NCBI GenBank assembly: GCA_007121555.1
Contig: SKKH01000100.1
Span: 31,952-95,951 of the forward strand
From: Gemmatimonadota bacterium
GTDB taxonomy: Bacteria > Gemmatimonadota > Gemmatimonadetes > Longimicrobiales > Gaopeijiaceae
Direction of reading: 5' to 3'
DNA: 64,000 bases
Position numbers and translations under genes: made by a program. The notes below the pieces were generated by a model. That model saw only the letters and a program-made list of their open reading frames with translations. It made no database searches and was not told where the DNA came from. The number at the start of each line of letters is the position of its first letter. Position 1 is the first letter of the stretch. Below, piece after piece: positions 37,647-44,646 of the stretch.

Positions 37647-40377
37647 GCTTGAGGGCGAAGATGTTGTCCGGGCGGATCCCCCTGAGTTCGCGGACCTCCC
37701 GTCCGAGTTCGAACTCGCTGGCTCGCTGCCCTTCGAGGCCCCGCTCCATCCCGGTCAGCGTTTCAGCGCGATGCTGCTGCCAGACCAGGTAGAGGGTGGA
37801 TCCGGCCCGCCACTCCCATCGCAACACCGCGTTTCCGCGCAGACTCCGGAGGTTGAAATCCGGATCTGCAAGGAAGAAGGTGGTGTCACCGCTTCCGTCG
37901 GGATCGATGCGGTACCCCCCGTCCTCCTCCCGGCTCACGCTTCCGTTGCCGTCCTCTCCGTACCGGACGAACTCGAAGCTTCGGGACGCGGCCAGCTCCA
38001 TGGGGCCTTCGTAGCGTCCGGAAGAGAAGAAGGGCTGTGCATACACCTGCAGGGAGAGGGCCGGGGTGAAGGTCACGTTCATCCGGGTCTCCACCCCGAG
38101 GGTGGTCTGGTCGAGTCCGGCGAAAACGTACCTGTGGCCGTAGGTGTCCTCAGCCCGCTCGTCGACCACCGTCCTCAGGTACTGGGCGATCACGTGGCTG
38201 CGGGAGAATTCCGGTCCGACCTGGAATTCCCAGTTCTCCCTTGGTTTGTAGGTCACGTCCAGGCTCACGGCTCGGTCCCAGGCTCCGGCCTCGTCGGTGG
38301 ACCACCGTGCGGTGCCCCGCAGGGAGTGCGCGCTTCGACTGTCCGTATGCAGGCTCAGGTTCCCTTGCCAGCTCGCGGGCTCCCGGGCCAGCGGCCCCCC
38401 CCGGGTCAGACGGTCGTCGAAGGTCTCCATGGAATAGGAGATTCGCCCGGAGCCCCCCCAGTAGTTGGTCCACTGCCAGCGGCCGTTCAGGTTCGTGTTG
38501 TCCAGGAGGTAGTCGCCGTCGTAGTTCCAGTAGCCGTTCGGGCCTCCAAAGAGGGTCCAGCTCCGGAAGTGCCTTCCCGGCGTGGTCTGGTTGTACTGGA
38601 GGTGGGTGTCGAGGGCGATCCGGTCGGCGGACGTCTGGAAGCCGAGATCGTTCACCTCGTAGCCTGGGCTCGTGAGCCCCAGGCCCAGGCGGCCGGTCCA
38701 CGAGCCTGCGAACTTCTCCACCATGCCCATGGCGTAGTAGCCGGCGAGGGAGGTGGCCTCGCGGTCCACTCCGACGTGGCCGGCGTCGGGGCGCTGGAAG
38801 TAGCGGCGTGAGGCCCGTTGGGTTCGGAGGAGGGCTGCGGGCTCGCCCGTGACATAGCTGGGGCTGACCGAGGCGTTGAAGGCCCAGCTCCGGTCGGCCC
38901 ACTGGTGGACCAGGTCCAGCCCCACCGTGGTGGCCGACGAGTGGAGGAGATCGGCGAGAACCGGATCCGACAGATCCCGATAGACCGAGGTCAGGATCGC
39001 TCCGACCCGGGTGTCGCCCCCCCGCAGATCGCGACGGAGTCGTCCCACCAGGTAGTTCGAGGCGGGCTCCACCACGGCCCTCTCTTCGGCACCCTCCGAA
39101 TCCATGAACCGAGTCGTCTCCCGGGCCGTCACGGCGTCCAGGAGCCCCACCGACCACCCGTCGCCCGTTCGTCCGGTCAGCTTCGCGGCTCCCAGGATGG
39201 CGGTGGAGGAGGTCGCCTCGGCGAAGACCGCCTCCGCAGGCACCGGTCCCTGCGGCGATCGGCCGATTCTCCGAGGATACAGCACCTCGGGTGCGGACCC
39301 CACCGACCCCCGGGGGGCGCCCTCGCCGAAACGGAAGATCTCAGCTCCCTCCACGAAGAAGGGGCGGCGCTCCTGGAAGCGTGTCTCGAAGGCTGTGAGG
39401 TTGATCACCGCCGGATCCACCTCCACCTGACCGAAGTCCGGATTGATGGTGGCATCCAGGGTCAGGTTCGGGCCCACCCGGTATTTGAGATCAAGTCCCG
39501 CCCCCGCATCCAGGTCCCCCCGGCCGCGATAGGGACTCGGGAACTCCACGGCGGAATCCTCCGCTGGGCGCAGGTACTGGGCCCGGCCGGTGAGATAGGG
39601 GAGCAGTTCCAACCTCTGGTCCGATCGGATTCCCCGGATCCCCTCGAGGTGGCCGAATCGGTGCACTCCGCTGCGCTCCAGGAGGGGGGTGAAGGCGAAG
39701 ACAGCCTCCTCCTGGTTGCGATGGATGACCCGTTCCAGCTGAAGTCCCCAGAGCTGTTCTTCCTGGGGGCTGAAGCGGAGTTGACTGAAAGGGATTCGCA
39801 TCTCCACCGTCCACCCTTCGTCGGTGATGGCCGCCGCCACGTCCCAGACCGGATCCCAGGAGGTGTCCCGCCCTCCGCTCGAAATGATCTCGTCGTACTT
39901 CATGCCCGAGGGATTGGTCGCGAAACGGTAGGCCGTCTGGTGGTCGTGACGGCTGTCGAGGAGGATGGCGAAGACGTCGGATTCCGACATCGAGGCATCC
40001 CGGCGTGCCAGAAGTGTCGAGATCCGTCCCGTGTCGAAGAGGGTGGCGCCCACGTAGACCGCGTCCTCGTCGTAGAGGATCCGCACCTCCGTCCGCTGGC
40101 TCACCGGTGCGCCTTCCTCCGGCTGGAGCTGGGTGAACTCGGAGATGATCGGCGCGCTGGACCAGCCCCCTTCATCGAGGCGCCCATCCACCTGGATCGA
40201 CTCTTCTGTCCGCACGGCCTCTGCCCGCGGGGCGGAGGCGATGTGGGAGAGGTCCACCTGGAGGGTGTCCACGGCGGCTCTTCCATCGGAGGATTGGGCT
40301 TCCGCCTGCACTGGAGGAAGGAGGACAGCGGCTGCGACCAGGAGGAGGGACCAGCGGGAACGGTGGTTCGGGATCAT
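37624..40377 (-). CDS. DUF5916 family outer-membrane protein, second copy
   Basis: A 917-residue exported protein with signal peptide (SLLLVAAAVLLPPVQAEAQ), N-terminal CBM9-like domain (IQVDGRLDEGGWSSA, VRILYDEDAVYVGATLFD) and a C-terminal barrel ending LKLTYWLNP. It is paralogous to the gene at 33006, sharing the same block order and the FETxFxERRPFF segment. It probably binds a glycan or peptide ligand at the outer membrane, though no ligand is known for the family. The two copies flank the thioesterase/monooxygenase pair in the same orientation. Confidence 0.87.
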   Translation of the reverse strand: MIPNHRSRWSLLLVAAAVLLPPVQAEAQSSDGRAAVDTLQVDLSHIASAPRAEAVRTEESIQVDGRLDEGGWSSAPIISEFTQLQPEEGAPVSQRTEVRILYDEDAVYVGATLFDTGRISTLLARRDASMSESDVFAILLDSRHDHQTAYRFATNPSGMKYDEIISSGGRDTSWDPVWDVAAAITDEGWTVEMRIPFSQLRFSPQEEQLWGLQLERVIHRNQEEAVFAFTPLLERSGVHRFGHLEGIRGIRSDQRLELLPYLTGRAQYLRPAEDSAVEFPSPYRGRGDLDAGAGLDLKYRVGPNLTLDATINPDFGQVEVDPAVINLTAFETRFQERRPFFVEGAEIFRFGEGAPRGSVGSAPEVLYPRRIGRSPQGPVPAEAVFAEATSSTAILGAAKLTGRTGDGWSVGLLDAVTARETTRFMDSEGAEERAVVEPASNYLVGRLRRDLRGGDTRVGAILTSVYRDLSDPVLADLLHSSATTVGLDLVHQWADRSWAFNASVSPSYVTGEPAALLRTQRASRRYFQRPDAGHVGVDREATSLAGYYAMGMVEKFAGSWTGRLGLGLTSPGYEVNDLGFQTSADRIALDTHLQYNQTTPGRHFRSWTLFGGPNGYWNYDGDYLLDNTNLNGRWQWTNYWGGSGRISYSMETFDDRLTRGGPLAREPASWQGNLSLHTDSRSAHSLRGTARWSTDEAGAWDRAVSLDVTYKPRENWEFQVGPEFSRSHVIAQYLRTVVDERAEDTYGHRYVFAGLDQTTLGVETRMNVTFTPALSLQVYAQPFFSSGRYEGPMELAASRSFEFVRYGEDGNGSVSREEDGGYRIDPDGSGDTTFFLADPDFNLRSLRGNAVLRWEWRAGSTLYLVWQQHRAETLTGMERGLEGQRASEFELGREVRELRGIRPDNIFALKLTYWLNP

Positions 40378-40433
40378 CGACGGGGTCAGGAAGGGGATGT
40401 GAGACGGAGCGTAATCAATCGATGGTGCGCAGC

Positions 40434-41579
40434 TCAGCCCCCGAGAAGCCGGTCCACCGAAAGGACTTCGAATTCCGGATGGTCCTCGAAGAACTGCCGA
40501 AGGGTCCAGAGATGCCCGGCCCCGAACATTACGAAGATTCGCTGCGTGTCAGGCTCGATTCGCCGGAGGATGTTAGCGAAAATCCGCAGGTTTCGCTTGT
40601 ACCACTCTCCCACCAGGTCCGCACCGATGTGGTCGTCGGGAAATCCCACCCATAGTTCGGAACGGGCGACCGCGTACCCCACGAAATCCTCCATCTCCAT
40701 GATCGGAATCTCCGCCTGTCGGGCAGCTTCCTCCATTCGTTCGCCCCCCGGGCCCGACACCAGGTAATCCGTTCGGGACGAGAGGGAATCCGCCACCACG
40801 ACACCGGCGGAGGCCAAAGCCGTTCTCACCCGCTCCACCGGAAACCCCTCGAAGTCTCCAGACAGCACGACCTCCCTGCCTTCGAGCTCGCTCTCCATCC
40901 GGATCCTCAGCTCACCGCCCTCGAAAGTCCCGATCCGGACGTAGCGTTCCAGGTACTGGGCGTGGTTTCGATAGAGCTCCTCTTGGCGGTTCAACCAGCT
41001 CAGGTAGTCCACCAGGCTGTGTTCCGAAACGACGGTCGTGCCCCGCTCCACCGCCGTGCGCCCTGCCCGGGCGAGATCCTCCACCACCTCCGGCTGGTGC
41101 CGGGCGCCGACTTGTCGGGCCTGATCACCGAGCCACAGCCCCTCGGCATCGACGCATTCGACCCGGCGTCGGCTGGATTGGGCTGCGACCCTGAAGCCCA
41201 GTTGATGGATCTCGTTCCCAATCTGGGCCTCCGTCGGATCCCAAGCCCCCGACCGATACCTCTCATAGCGGTCGTTGAGCGCATCCTCGGAGGTCGGAAG
41301 GCACTCCAGGAAGACCCGTTCCGGATCGAAAGAAGAGAGGCGTCTTGCCACCTCCGTCAGCTGGACCTGCCGATGCGGCTCGAGGATGTCCTCGATGGCG
41401 AACGTGAAGTCGTCCGAGGGGCTACCGGCGAAGTGACTGACCCCCAGGAGAACGACCCGAACGGGGCTCTCCCTTTGAGGCTCCTCCGGACTCACTGTCT
41501 GGCCTGCGGCTCCATGAGCCGTGCCAACCAGAAGTGCGGCGAGCCCCAGCGGAAGAAGTGGAAACCGGACGATCAGCAT
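40434..41579 (-). CDS. Exported TraB/DUF5694-like protein with an inserted BRCT domain
   Basis: A 381-residue protein with signal peptide (LPLGLAALLVGTAHGAAGQ). The N-terminal GVSHFAG (about 46-52) and LECLP (E92), and the C-terminal RNLRIFANIL (about 329-338) and FGAGH (352-356), are the TraB/Tiki/DUF5694 conserved blocks, a fold with putative metalloprotease-like residues. Between them, about residues 232-303, is a complete BRCT-like domain: VVLSGDFEGF, SSRTDYLVSG, MEEAARQAEIPIMEMEDFVGYA. BRCT domains are cytoplasmic DNA-ligase or repair modules that bind phosphopeptides or DNA ends, so one inserted in a secreted host is odd. Either the signal is misread or the BRCT fold is being used differently. 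The start MLIVRF follows the MITE at 41598. Confidence 0.75.
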   Translation of the reverse strand: MLIVRFPLLPLGLAALLVGTAHGAAGQTVSPEEPQRESPVRVVLLGVSHFAGSPSDDFTFAIEDILEPHRQVQLTEVARRLSSFDPERVFLECLPTSEDALNDRYERYRSGAWDPTEAQIGNEIHQLGFRVAAQSSRRRVECVDAEGLWLGDQARQVGARHQPEVVEDLARAGRTAVERGTTVVSEHSLVDYLSWLNRQEELYRNHAQYLERYVRIGTFEGGELRIRMESELEGREVVLSGDFEGFPVERVRTALASAGVVVADSLSSRTDYLVSGPGGERMEEAARQAEIPIMEMEDFVGYAVARSELWVGFPDDHIGADLVGEWYKRNLRIFANILRRIEPDTQRIFVMFGAGHLWTLRQFFEDHPEFEVLSVDRLLGG

Positions 41580-41597
41580 TGGACCTCCAAGGCTGCT

Positions 41598-41759
41598 AGT
41601 GTGGTGAGTCAGAGATTCGGCGGCATTCGTGACCCGGCGCATCCGAGGTGGCTACGTTGCTCCGGATCACGATAGCGTTGCTATCGCTCACCATCGCGCC
41701 TTGCCACCCCGGTGCGCCGGGCCCCTCGGTGGATCACCGAATCTCTGACCCACCACACT
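41598..41759. mobile_element. MITE-like palindromic element (162 bp)
   Basis: A non-coding element bounded by 23-bp terminal inverted repeats with one mismatch (AGTGTGGTGRGTCAGAGATT at the outer end). Inward of these, the two arms remain complementary (CCCGGCGCA on one side and its inverse on the other), and the centre is a hairpin GATAGC-GTT-GCTATC, so the whole element is one imperfect palindrome. No transposase is present and no target-site duplication is visible. It sits at the 3' end of the decayed RsbQ-PAS gene, which reads into it and stops there, and just upstream of the TraB-BRCT gene. Its left arm matches a 45-bp solo copy at 17935-17979. Confidence 0.82.
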
Positions 41760-42882
41760 GGAGCTCTTCGATGTATTCCTCGGCGCACTCACCGCAGATC
41801 GAGTGGGTGATCTCGGCTCCACCCTTGGCGAGGTACTCCTCCAGCTTCTGCCAGTAGCCCCGGTCCGAGCGCACCCGCCGGCACCAGGCACAAATCGGGA
41901 GGAGTCCTTCCAGGGTCCGAACCTTTTGAAGCGCCACTTCCGCCCGTCGCCGTGCCTCGAGAAGGTCCTTCTCGTAGCGGCGTCGCTCGTGGCGTCCAGG
42001 AGGGTGAATCGGACGAGGGGGACCGGTCCGGAGGGCGAGGGCACGTCGCGTCGGGTGGCATTCAGGAGGACCGGCAGGAGGCTTCCATCCGCTCGGCGAA
42101 TCTCAGCGGCGATCTCCCGGACCGACCCTTCCACACCGAGAATCAGTTCCACATGAGTCTGGTGGAAGATTCGTCCCCCGGGCGTCAGGAGATCCTGGAG
42201 CCGATGTCCGGAGAGGAGGGCGTCCCGGTCGTATCCGGTCCACTCCAGGAAGGTCTCGTTGACCCTGATGATGTGGCCGTCGAGAAGGGTCGAGAGGTAA
42301 CTCCTCGGCGATGGCCGGATCCGTGCGGCAGAGGCTTATGGTGAGTTCCTCACCCAGCTCCGGTCGATCGGGGCGTCCCACGATGGCCGGGGCCATGTCG
42401 CTGGACCATCCGAGGTAGTTGTTGGCCATGGCGTCGAGGAGCCCTTTGATGTCGGCTCGGGTGAACCCGCCCTGATAGTCGCCGTCGTTGAGGTAATATG
42501 GCGAGGGGTCCACCAGTACGAGATGGCTGAACATGCCGGCTCGCATGCGATGCGCCAGGACCCCGATCATGGCCGCGTCGGAGTGGCCCACGAAGACGCC
42601 GTCCATGACTCCGAGAGTCTCACCGATCTCCACCATGTCTCGGGCATCCCCGTCGAGCGTTGCGTACCTCTCCGTGGAATACGCCGAGAGGTCGGACCCC
42701 CCGGCTCCCACATGGTCGAAGAGGATCACGCGGTGGTCACTCTCGAATTCCGGAGCTACGAACCGCCACATGTTCGGATCGCACCCGAAGCCATGCGCGA
42801 ACATGATCGGGCGAGCATCGGTGACGCCGGTGAGCCCAACGCTGTTGCGGCGAAGGACGTCGCTGGAAGGGCCTTGAGGCAT
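41734..42882 (-). pseudogene. Decayed RsbQ-like hydrolase fused to an RsbP-type PAS domain
   Basis: The gene reads in three pieces. The first 193 residues from 42882 are an RsbQ-type alpha/beta hydrolase with the nucleophile in FVGHSDAAMIG and the RsbQ block FSHLVLVDPSPYYLND, but after SLCRTDPAIAEE the frame jumps. About 70 residues that should carry the catalytic Asp and His are missing, and the sequence resumes in another frame as a PAS domain (GHIIRVNETFLEWTGYDRDA, then RIFHQTHVELILGVEGSV). A second change, an apparent one-base deletion near 41980, moves to the frame encoding ICAWCRRVRSDRGYWQKLEE, the usual Cys-rich end of such PAS proteins. The last codons come from the MITE. It is very likely non-functional. 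Confidence 0.85.
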
Positions 42883-42981
42883 GGGAACGGCTTGCCCGTC
42901 GGTGTGGCAAGGATCCGCTCCGAAACCGGAAGCGGTTTGATGTCAGCGGGATGGTGGCCCCTCTACTTCTTCAACAGACTG

Positions 42982-44061
42982 CTAAGTCTTTTCTCCAGCC
43001 TCGGGAAGGTACCGGCCGCTCGGTCCGTGCGGAAAGGGGGCGCATGAGGGGACGGCCACCGGCTGGATGTATTCAGTGAAGACCGCCTCGATGGATGTTC
43101 CGTTCAGAGGCTCCCCCTGACGAACGTCGTCGGCCAGACGGAAAAGATCCGCGATGACCGGCATCCCGTCGACCTCCGTTCGCATCTCGAGTCCCCCGCC
43201 CTCCAGGAGTTCGTTCCACCTCGCACGCACCTCGGCCCAGAACTCCGCGGTGGCCTCCCAGTATTCGTAGGCCGGTGTGAAATCGAAGGTGTCGGTCTCC
43301 CGGTATTCGTTGAAACCGAATTCCCGGACCAGCGTCTCCAGGGTCACGTCTCCGTTCGAGGTGAGCTCCCTCCGGACCTTGGTGTTGTCCTGCTCGTGCG
43401 TCCAACCGTGGGGGGTGATCGTGTGACGGTTCTCCACGTTCAGGGCGTTGTAGTCGTCGCGCTGCGTGTATTCCCTGCGGGGAAGGGGTCGCCAGCTCCG
43501 GTCCGAGGTCCAGGTGGCGACCCCGTAGCGATGGATCCATCGGCCGGTTCCGCAATATCTCGGGGCGTCGCTCACCTCGTAGACACACTGCGTCCAACTC
43601 CCGTCCCGGAGGTGGGGTGGAATCGGCCGGAGCTCCCACCTCTGTTCATCCACGAACTCGAAGCGCTCGTCGGCATCGTAGATCCAGTCCTGACGCCAGT
43701 GTTTGGTCACATGGCCACCAGGAGACACCAGAAGGTGCTGCAGGACGATCAGGTCGCCTCGGTCCTCCACCAGGAGGACGACCTCCTGAGCGCCACTCTC
43801 GTGAGGCTCGGTCCGAGCGTAGCCCGGCGCGAGGGGCACGGTCTCCCTGAAGCTGAATGAGACGCTGAATTCGCCCACCATGGCGAGGACGGCGTCGCGG
43901 TCGGCTGCGGGAGGACTGGGGGTGCGAGGGACGGGAGAGGTGATCATGGTCGAATCGGCATCAGGGAGGATGGGGGAGACGGCAGCAGGGAGCCCGAAGC
44001 ACATAATTCCCAGAAGCGCGAACGCTGTCGCCAGCAGGCGCGGGCGAGCGACGGAAGTCAT
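42982..44061 (-). CDS. DUF6607 family exported protein
   Basis: A 359-residue protein with an N-terminal hydrophobic segment (LLATAFALLGIMCFGLPAA), a signal peptide or anchor. The body has strongly conserved aromatic-rich blocks (HWRQDWIYDADERFEFV, WTQCVYEVSDAPRYCGTGRW, TPHGWTHEQDNTKV) that match DUF6607, a family often found with iron-uptake genes. I use MTSVAR at 44061 because GAGG stands nine bases upstream. A Fur-box-like palindrome lies about 50 bases before the start, so it is probably iron-regulated. Its molecular role is unknown. Confidence 0.82.
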   Translation of the reverse strand: MTSVARPRLLATAFALLGIMCFGLPAAVSPILPDADSTMITSPVPRTPSPPAADRDAVLAMVGEFSVSFSFRETVPLAPGYARTEPHESGAQEVVLLVEDRGDLIVLQHLLVSPGGHVTKHWRQDWIYDADERFEFVDEQRWELRPIPPHLRDGSWTQCVYEVSDAPRYCGTGRWIHRYGVATWTSDRSWRPLPRREYTQRDDYNALNVENRHTITPHGWTHEQDNTKVRRELTSNGDVTLETLVREFGFNEYRETDTFDFTPAYEYWEATAEFWAEVRARWNELLEGGGLEMRTEVDGMPVIADLFRLADDVRQGEPLNGTSIEAVFTEYIQPVAVPSCAPFPHGPSGRYLPEAGEKT

Positions 44062-44110
44062 CGGAACCTCGAGGATCAAGGGAGTGGGGGGTAACGGATC
44101 GCCGCATGTT

Positions 44111-44129
44111 GAGAATGAAAGTCACTCTC
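44111..44129 (-). promoter_or_regulatory. Fur-box-like palindrome upstream of the DUF6607 gene
   Basis: GAGAATGAAAGTCACTCTC matches the classical 19-bp Fur consensus at 14 of 19 positions by my count. Its half-sites (GAGAATGA/TCACTCTC) are complementary at seven of eight positions. It lies about 50 bases before the DUF6607 start, where a repressor would act. Confidence 0.6.
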
Positions 44130-44231
44130 ATCTATCCTGACTGCCAGAGTAGAGTTCGGCTCATTAGATGTCAAGCAGGCTCGGAAAGGGGCCACGCAGG
44201 GCCCGGAGGTTGACTTTGAAAGGTGTCGCTG

Positions 44232-44249
44232 TATCGTACATTTACGATA
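44232..44249 (+). promoter_or_regulatory. ArsR operator and promoter region
   Basis: The inverted repeat TATCGT-ACATTT-ACGATA has perfect 6-bp arms and lies 21 bases before the arsR start, overlapping the expected -10 region. Candidate -35 hexamers TTGACT (44210) and TTGAAA (44216) precede it. Binding here would block the promoter, giving autoregulation of the ars operon. The form is typical of ArsR/SmtB operators. Confidence 0.7.
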
Positions 44250-44270
44250 TAGGATAAACTCGGAGTGTCC

Positions 44271-44603
44271 ATGCGAACCAAGACCCATGCGTTCGAAACG
44301 GATCTGGCCGAACTGGCCGCACTGGCCAAGGTGCTCTCGCACCCGGCTCGCCTGGCCATTCTGGAGCTTCTCGCCTCTCAGGACACCTGCGTGTGCGGGG
44401 AGATCGTCGAGGAACTTCCCCTGGCTCAGGCCACGGTGTCCCGGCACCTGAAGGTGCTGCGGGAGGCCGGTCTCATCAGCGTGACCCAGCGGGGTTTGAG
44501 TTCCTGCTACTGTATCGACGCCCCTGCGGTGGCCGCGCTCCGGGAACGCTTCGACGCCTTCTTCGCATCTGTGGAGGACGGGGGCGTCGGCGTCCAGTGT
44601 TGA
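44271..44603 (+). CDS. arsR: ArsR-family arsenite-responsive repressor
   Basis: A 110-residue winged-helix repressor of the ArsR/SmtB family. The recognition helix is in LAQATVSRHLKVLREAGL. The metalloid site is in CVCGEIV, with Cys40 and Cys42 in the alpha3 position of canonical ArsR; a further CYC occurs at SSCYCID. The ATG at 44271 has GGAG five bases before it, better than the GTG used by the track. It leads the arsenic operon and is preceded by an inverted-repeat operator. It should release DNA on As(III) or Sb(III) binding. Confidence 0.92.
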   Translation: MRTKTHAFETDLAELAALAKVLSHPARLAILELLASQDTCVCGEIVEELPLAQATVSRHLKVLREAGLISVTQRGLSSCYCIDAPAVAALRERFDAFFASVEDGGVGVQC

Positions 44604-44646
44604 CCGTTGCGCTTCCGGGCCTGCTCCCTCCATCCGGCATCCATCC

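Noticed and set aside
38818-40767. 649-residue ORF opposite the second DUF5916 gene
   Set aside because: Shadow frame; the opposite strand encodes a clear signal peptide and CBM9 domain.
41734-42882. Programmed frameshift for the RsbQ-PAS gene
   Set aside because: The junction lacks a slippery site or stem, and about 70 essential residues are missing, so decay is the simpler explanation.
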